DNA of 10,743 nt, taken from NCBI GenBank assembly GCA_002408725.1, contig DHTR01000093.1, forward strand, positions 1 to 10,743, given 5' to 3'. Under the pieces are notes generated by a model. That model did no database searches. It was not told where the DNA came from and saw only the letters and a list, made by a program, of their open reading frames with translations. This document shows positions 6,707-10,743 of the stretch, in pieces. Every line of letters begins with the position of its first letter. Position 1 is the stretch's first letter. A program made the translations under genes and the position numbers. This stretch comes from Pelotomaculum sp. UBA5255. Lineage in GTDB: Bacteria > Bacillota > Desulfotomaculia > Desulfotomaculales > Pelotomaculaceae.

Positions 6707-6778
6707 GCCGCACTGATAGAACGCCGGTATGAATTCATTCACAGCTTCAAGCCGGGCTGACGCGCCGCTTGCTCCGGA

Positions 6779-7123
6779 CTAAGCGCCGCCTTCCCGCGTG
6801 GCGTTGGGTTCCATCTCTTTCCTTAAAAAAGCCATACAGAAAAGGCACTCTCCCGCCCGTCTGCGGCCGAAGTACAGGTTGCAGATATGGTATTCCTGGT
6901 CATACAGGTCCAGCAGGTTAATAAACCCCCTGTACATGACATCGGCTTCACCGGGACTTTTTACGCCGGAGCAGCCCTCGCGGTAAACAGCGGCCAGCTC
7001 TCTCCTGAGCCGGGTGTTTTCCTCCTCCATCTCCAGTACTTCATTTTTCAATTCCTGCACTTCTGCCATCAGCGCATGCAGTTTAATTTCCAGGTCTTTC
7101 GCCCGCTTCAAAAGGGATGGCAC
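6779..7123 (-). CDS. yabA: YabA, replication-initiation control protein
   Basis: A 114-residue regulator that in Bacillus binds both DnaA and the DnaN sliding clamp and prevents over-initiation of replication. Residues 1-46 are a leucine-rich heptad coiled coil (LEIKLHALMAEVQELKNEVL), which tetramerises in the homologue. A non-conserved linker of about 47-62 leads to a C-terminal zinc module with H79, C81, C93 and C96 (YHICNLYFG, then GECLFCMAFL), the DnaA/DnaN-binding part. The GTG start (7121-7123) shares one base with the ricT stop codon (TAGTG) and has GAGGAGAG inside the end of ricT, so translation is probably coupled. Its place after holB and ricT matches Bacillus. Confidence 0.92.
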   Translation of the reverse strand: MPSLLKRAKDLEIKLHALMAEVQELKNEVLEMEEENTRLRRELAAVYREGCSGVKSPGEADVMYRGFINLLDLYDQEYHICNLYFGRRRAGECLFCMAFLRKEMEPNATREGGA

Positions 7124-7995
7124 TAAATTCTCTCCTCATTTGACTGTTTGGGACACTCTTTTTTATGGCCCCGGTAGTTTTTGGACTGGCCTTCTTTCAT
7201 GGTAATTTCCTCGGATTGGTATTCTTTGATGGTTTTGCTTTCTTTTAGTTCCACATTAAGGCACTTTTTAAAAATATTGACGCTGGACACCTTACCCTCC
7301 CCGTCAGGGGTAATGACCCAACTACCCAGGCCGGGTAGACTTTCCCGGGCATGTTCGTAGGACTCGTTTTCATATTTGAGACAACACATCAACCTACCGC
7401 AGATGCCGGAAATCTTGGTGGGATTGAGGGAGAGATTCTGCTCTTTGGCCATCCGGATGGAAACCGAAGCGAAATCCGAAAGCCACGTGGCGCAGCAGAG
7501 TTCCCGGCCGCAACAGCCCAGTCCCCCGACCATCTTCGCTTCGTCCCGGACGCCGATTTGTCTCAGCTCAATCCTGGTCCTGAACACCGAGGCCAGATCC
7601 TTAACCAGTTCCCGAAAGTCGATCCGGCCGTCTGCGGTGAAGTAAAATATGATTTTATTGGCGTCAAAGGTCTGCTCTACGCCAACCAGTTTCATGGGCA
7701 GTTTATGATCCGAGATTTTTTCCAGGCAGACCTGATAAGCCTTGCTTTCTTTTTCCCGGTTTAGGGCAAGCTGCCGGCAATCCTGGTTGTCGGCCTTGCG
7801 AATGACCTTTTTCAGGGGAGCCACGATCTCCTCCTCATCAACTGTCATGGGGCCAAACACTACCTGCCCGAACTCGACCCCCCTAGCGGTCTCAACAATG
7901 ACTCCATCTCCCGGCGCGAGCAGGTGCTCACCGGGATCAAAATAATAAATCTTGCCCGCCTTCTTAAAACGCACCCCCACAACGGTCAATTCCAC
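7123..7995 (-). CDS. ricT: RicT (YaaT, PSP1-domain), RNase Y specificity factor subunit
   Basis: A 290-residue cytoplasmic protein of the PSP1/YaaT family. In Bacillus, RicT joins RicA and RicF in an Fe-S complex that directs RNase Y to certain mRNAs and is needed for sporulation, competence and biofilm. The N-terminus VVGVRFKKAGKIYYFDPG is typical. A cysteine-rich core follows: GCCGRELCCATW with C161, C162, C167 and C168, then GICGRLMCCLKYE with C189, C194 and C195, suited to iron-sulfur ligation. The frame is open to 8115, but the extra 40 residues are unlike the family. GTG at 7993-7995 is preferred because GGGGAGGGAGG (8006-8016) lies 10 bases upstream and the homologue begins at this point. 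It overlaps yabA by one base; 191 bases separate it from holB. Confidence 0.92.
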   Translation of the reverse strand: MELTVVGVRFKKAGKIYYFDPGEHLLAPGDGVIVETARGVEFGQVVFGPMTVDEEEIVAPLKKVIRKADNQDCRQLALNREKESKAYQVCLEKISDHKLPMKLVGVEQTFDANKIIFYFTADGRIDFRELVKDLASVFRTRIELRQIGVRDEAKMVGGLGCCGRELCCATWLSDFASVSIRMAKEQNLSLNPTKISGICGRLMCCLKYENESYEHARESLPGLGSWVITPDGEGKVSSVNIFKKCLNVELKESKTIKEYQSEEITMKEGQSKNYRGHKKECPKQSNEERI

Positions 7996-8005
7996 TGTAC
8001 TAATA

Positions 8006-8016
8006 CCTCCCTCCCC
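8006..8016 (-). promoter_or_regulatory. Ribosome-binding site fixing the ricT start
   Basis: GGGGAGGGAGG on the minus strand, 10 bases ahead of the GTG at 7993-7995. It is the best ribosome site in the region. The alternative upstream start at 8115 has no comparable site and would add a 40-residue extension without family counterpart. Confidence 0.75.
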
Positions 8017-8186
8017 TGCCGGCGGGTGAACCGGAAGAGAAATTATCCGAAAAAGTAGATTTTTTCCTGAATAACTATAATTTATCTGTTTGCTGACTCT
8101 AGCCCGCACTCCCACCGAAACGGAAATTAACTTACAATACTGTTTTGAAAATAGCAGACCCTGTCTTTCTACTCTTAGATGTGCTT

Positions 8187-9182
8187 TTAAGCCGGCGCAA
8201 GCAATCTCGCCAGCTTTAAAAACAGGGCTTCAAGTGCCAGCCTGGTATTGGCGTTGGTCTCTATTTTGTTTTTTGCAGTCTCAACTGCTTCTATTATTTC
8301 CACAAGGCGGCCGGTCTCATAGCCCTCTGCTTCCCTTTGAACATCGGCCGCCAGGTCGGGGTTATAAAGAAACCTAACTTCTTCCGATTCCCGATAGACC
8401 AGCAAATCCCGATACCAGCAGATCAGCACTTCCAGCATAAAATACGCCTTGTCCTTGCTTTCGGATATTTTTTCAGCCAGCTCAAGCGCTTCCAGGGGGC
8501 CGGTCCGGCCCAGGGAAATCGCCAAACGTACGGCCTCACCGCGGGCCTCCCCGAGTGAGCCGGAGACGTAAGCCAGTGCCTTGCCCATGCTGCCGCCCGA
8601 CAGCCAGGCCGGCAACTGCGCCTCTTCTTCTTTCAATCCGTGCAGGTTAACCAGGCCGCCCAACAGCTCGGGAGTCGGGATGCTCTGGAAAGTGCAGCGC
8701 TGGCAACGGGACAGGATCGTGGGCAGCAAAGCCTGGGGCCGGGCGGAAAGTAAAATAAAGAGGGTATCCCCCGGTGGCTCCTCCAGGGTCTTCAGCAGAC
8801 AGTTGGCAGCCTCAGCGGTCATCGCCTCCGCCTTACGGACCAGGAAAATTTTGCGGCCGCCCTGGTAGGAACGATAGGGAGCCCTGCGTAAAATACCCCT
8901 GATTTGTTCGATTTTGATGGAACTCCCATCGGGCTGCAGAAAACAAAGGTCGGGGTGATTCTGGTGCTCCACCTGTCGGCACTCCCTGCACACACCGCAG
9001 GCATCCCCGCCGGCGGGCCGGGCACAGAGCAGCGCCCGGACAAAGGCCAGAGCGGTGGTTTCCTTGCCCACTCCCTCCGGGCCGGCAAAGAGGTAGGCAT
9101 GAGCCACCCGGCCGGAGGATACGGTGTTTAAGAGAGTCCTGATAACCGGCTTATGGCCTATTATTTCCCGTAGATAGCGCAT
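8187..9182 (-). CDS. holB: DNA polymerase III delta' subunit
   Basis: A 331-residue AAA+ clamp-loader subunit that works with delta and DnaX (tau/gamma) to load the sliding clamp at primed DNA. Visible features: GHKPVIRTL at 9-17, Walker A GPEGVGK at 34-40, and a zinc module with C53 and C62xxC65xxC68. KIFLVRKAEAM at 111-121 sits where Walker B would be but lacks the DExx acids, and the sensor SRC motif is at 158-160. A retained P-loop with degenerate Walker B agrees with delta' acting as a non-hydrolysing stator. The C-terminal 200-331 is the helical collar region. The ATG at 9180-9182, behind GGAGGGGG, overlaps the 3' end of tmk by 32 bases. The yaaQ and yaaR genes that sit between tmk and holB in Bacillus are missing. 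Confidence 0.94.
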   Translation of the reverse strand: MRYLREIIGHKPVIRTLLNTVSSGRVAHAYLFAGPEGVGKETTALAFVRALLCARPAGGDACGVCRECRQVEHQNHPDLCFLQPDGSSIKIEQIRGILRRAPYRSYQGGRKIFLVRKAEAMTAEAANCLLKTLEEPPGDTLFILLSARPQALLPTILSRCQRCTFQSIPTPELLGGLVNLHGLKEEEAQLPAWLSGGSMGKALAYVSGSLGEARGEAVRLAISLGRTGPLEALELAEKISESKDKAYFMLEVLICWYRDLLVYRESEEVRFLYNPDLAADVQREAEGYETGRLVEIIEAVETAKNKIETNANTRLALEALFLKLARLLAPA

Positions 9183-9801
9183 CCAAAACCCCCTCCACAG
9201 CCTTGATTAGATCGCAATGCACCCGGGCAATGGAACGATTGGCGTCGATGACCCTATAGCGTCGCGGGTCCCGGGCCGCCAGGGCCAGATAGCCCGCCCG
9301 AACCCTACGGTGGAATTCCCGGTCCTCCCGCTCAATCCGGTCAGCGCTCCGCCCGGAACGGGAGATCCTGTCCACCCCGTAATCACAGCAAAAATCCAGG
9401 AGCAGGACCTGGTCCGGGACCAGCCCTGCCGTAGCCACCCGGTTGATTTGTTCCAGCAGCGACAAATCCAGTCCCCGCCCAAAACCCTGGTAGGCAAGGC
9501 TGGAATCTAAAAAGCGGTCGCAGAGCACAACCGTTCCTTTCTTTAGAGCCGGCAAAATAATCTGTTCCACGTGCTGCGCCCTCGCAGCGGCATAAAGAAG
9601 GGCCTCCGCCCGGGGAACCAGTTCACCGTGCTGCGGATTTAACAGGAGTTCCCGCACCAACTCTCCCACCCTGGTTCCGCCAGGCTCCCTGGTATACAAC
9701 ACCGGGCAGCCCAGGGCGGTGAGCTTTTCGCCCAAAAGCTTCAACTGAGTAGTCTTGCCGGAGCCGTCGATACCTTCAAATACAATAAACTTCCCCTTCA
9801 T
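9151..9801 (-). CDS. tmk: Thymidylate kinase
   Basis: A 216-residue dTMP kinase making dTDP for DNA synthesis. Motifs counted from the chosen start: P-loop FEGIDGSGKTT (8-18), TREPGGT (37-43), the LLYAAARAQHVEQ helix (68-80), CDRFLDSSLAYQG (94-106), and an arginine-rich LID (RISRSGRSADRIERED, about 145-160) followed by FHRRVRAGY. The frame is open for 20 further codons upstream to 9861, but the ATG at 9799-9801 gives the family N-terminus and has AAAGGA six bases before it. It overlaps holB by 32 bases, so the two replication genes are probably translated in concert. Linkage to an upstream decarboxylase-family gene matches yaaO-tmk in Bacillus. Confidence 0.95.
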   Translation of the reverse strand: MKGKFIVFEGIDGSGKTTQLKLLGEKLTALGCPVLYTREPGGTRVGELVRELLLNPQHGELVPRAEALLYAAARAQHVEQIILPALKKGTVVLCDRFLDSSLAYQGFGRGLDLSLLEQINRVATAGLVPDQVLLLDFCCDYGVDRISRSGRSADRIEREDREFHRRVRAGYLALAARDPRRYRVIDANRSIARVHCDLIKAVEGVLDALSTGNNRP

Positions 9802-9873
9802 GAAGCATCCTTTCGCCTTGTCCGCGCGGGTTCCTTTATTGAAAAGCGCTATTCCACACAAACATTCTATTGT

Positions 9874-10743
9874 CTATTCTACCACAACTTTAAGGGTTTT
9901 TAATGCCGGATCGGAAGGCCCCTGGTAGGGGATACCCAGATCCCTTATAGTTGTAAGGTACTCAATAATTTCCGGCGTAATTTCTTCACCGGGGTATAGG
10001 GCAGGAATTCCCGGCGGGTAAACCGCTACTGTCTCCGCGCAAATCCTGCCCCCTGCTTCAGCAAGGGCAACCCGCTCTGCCCTGGAAAACCAGGCATCCC
10101 GGGGCCTCATGACCTTGTTGTAAGCCCGTGGCGCTTCAGGTAAGATCGCCCCGGGCAGGCTTTTCTCCCTTGCGGCAAGGTCCTCCAGCGCACAGGCCAG
10201 CATCAGGCAGTCCTTCCGGGTGGCGCCGATAGTCACAAAAGCCACAAGATGCGAAGAGTCGGCCATTTCGACGTAAACCCTGTAGCGTTCCGCCAGCAAA
10301 TCCCGGACCTGGTAGCCCGTGAGGCCCAGCCCGCGCACAGAGATGACCAATTTGGTCAAGTCCAGACCGTAATTACCGTCCGGCAGGTCCTCCTGGGCCA
10401 ATAGTCGCAAACCGTGGATTCGGGACAGCCGCCCCCGCAGTTCCTCCGCCAACCCCAGCGCCCGCTCCAGAAGGACTCGCCCCCGCAGGGCCAGTTGCTG
10501 CCGAGCCAGGTCCAGGGAAGCCATCAGGATGTAAGAGGGGCTGGTGGTTTCCAGCAGGCGCAGCGCGGCGGCAACCCCCTCACCGTTGATCAGCCTGCCC
10601 TTTAAATGCAGCAGCGAGGTCTGGGTCAGAGACCCCCCCAGCTTGTGGGTGCTCTGGACACAAGCTGCCGCACCTTTGGATATGGCGTCTTCCGGCAGGT
10701 CGGGATGAAAGCGCAGGTGGGCCCCGTGAGCTTCGTCCACAAG
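9874..10743 (-). CDS. Orn/Lys/Arg decarboxylase-family PLP enzyme, 3' part only
   Basis: Only the last 289 residues are visible; the gene enters from beyond the right edge. This is a fold-type I PLP enzyme of the group containing Bacillus SpeA and YaaO. The fragment opens with LVDEAHGAH, whose aspartate contacts the PLP pyridine nitrogen, and has STHKLGGSLTQ with the Schiff-base lysine at fragment residue 34. The C-terminal domain carries the family signature AETVAVYPPGIPALYPGE, then EIIEYL. Members decarboxylate arginine, lysine or ornithine, feeding polyamine synthesis or acid resistance; YaaO itself is of uncertain substrate, so none is assigned. It is followed after 72 bases by tmk, the Bacillus arrangement. 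No terminator is evident between them. Confidence 0.88.
   Translation of the reverse strand, partial: LVDEAHGAHLRFHPDLPEDAISKGAAACVQSTHKLGGSLTQTSLLHLKGRLINGEGVAAALRLLETTSPSYILMASLDLARQQLALRGRVLLERALGLAEELRGRLSRIHGLRLLAQEDLPDGNYGLDLTKLVISVRGLGLTGYQVRDLLAERYRVYVEMADSSHLVAFVTIGATRKDCLMLACALEDLAAREKSLPGAILPEAPRAYNKVMRPRDAWFSRAERVALAEAGGRICAETVAVYPPGIPALYPGEEITPEIIEYLTTIRDLGIPYQGPSDPALKTLKVVVE

Noticed and set aside
6729..6738. Ten-base palindrome ATGAATTCAT as an operator.
   Set aside because: Short A/T-rich palindromes are expected by chance, and it does not extend or repeat.
9802..9861. A 20-residue N-terminal extension of tmk.
   Set aside because: Family members begin at the MKGKFIVFEG position and AAAGGA lies at the right distance from the ATG at 9801.
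1..10743. A novel defence, mobile or biosynthetic system.
   Set aside because: Nearly all genes have clear housekeeping families and conserved order; there are no transposases, integrases, direct-repeat arrays, tRNAs or toxin-antitoxin pairs in the window.

Overview
The window (about 55% GC by eye) looks like chromosomal core DNA from a moderate-GC, spore-forming-type Firmicute of the Peptococcaceae/Desulfotomaculum-Pelotomaculum kind. This rests on gene order, an AbrB/SpoVT regulator, a T-box riboswitch, a RicT homologue and the protein flavour of the whole set. The genus is inference and was not tested by any search.

All genes but one lie on the minus strand. In transcription order (high to low coordinates) they are: the 3' end of an Orn/Lys/Arg-decarboxylase-family PLP enzyme (9874-10743, cut by the window edge); tmk (thymidylate kinase); holB (DNA polymerase III delta'); ricT (RNase Y specificity factor, YaaT); yabA (DnaA/DnaN replication-initiation control); rsmI (16S rRNA C1402 ribose methylase); then, on the plus strand, an abrB-type regulator; then metG behind a methionine T-box leader; tatD; cobO (corrinoid adenosyltransferase); a UPF0158-family gene; and yabE (G5/3D cell-wall protein), which ends in a clear intrinsic terminator.

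This follows the Bacillus subtilis yaaO-tmk-yaaQ-yaaR-holB-yaaT-yabA-yabB-yazA-rsmI-abrB-metS-tatD-yabE region almost gene for gene. Differences are the absence of yaaQ, yaaR, yabB and yazA equivalents, and the presence of cobO plus the UPF0158 gene between tatD and yabE. tmk/holB and ricT/yabA overlap, suggesting translational coupling.

The best-resolved regulation is in the 499-base gap 4941-5439. It holds a sigma-A-type promoter for metG (TTGACA, 17 bp, TAGAAT), a T-box leader with an AUG specifier, a competing antiterminator and terminator, and a second sigma-A-type promoter (TTGACT, 17 bp, TACCAT) firing the opposite way into abrB. The 281-base gap 1070-1350 holds a perfect 20-bp hairpin with no obvious role.

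I found no mobile element, CRISPR array, tRNA, rRNA or defence-type cassette, and nothing that amounts to an undescribed system. The findings are modest: an orphan hairpin, the cobO/UPF0158 insertion, a MetRS without the usual C-terminal tRNA-binding domain, an AbrB with a two-CxxC tail, and several start-site corrections.
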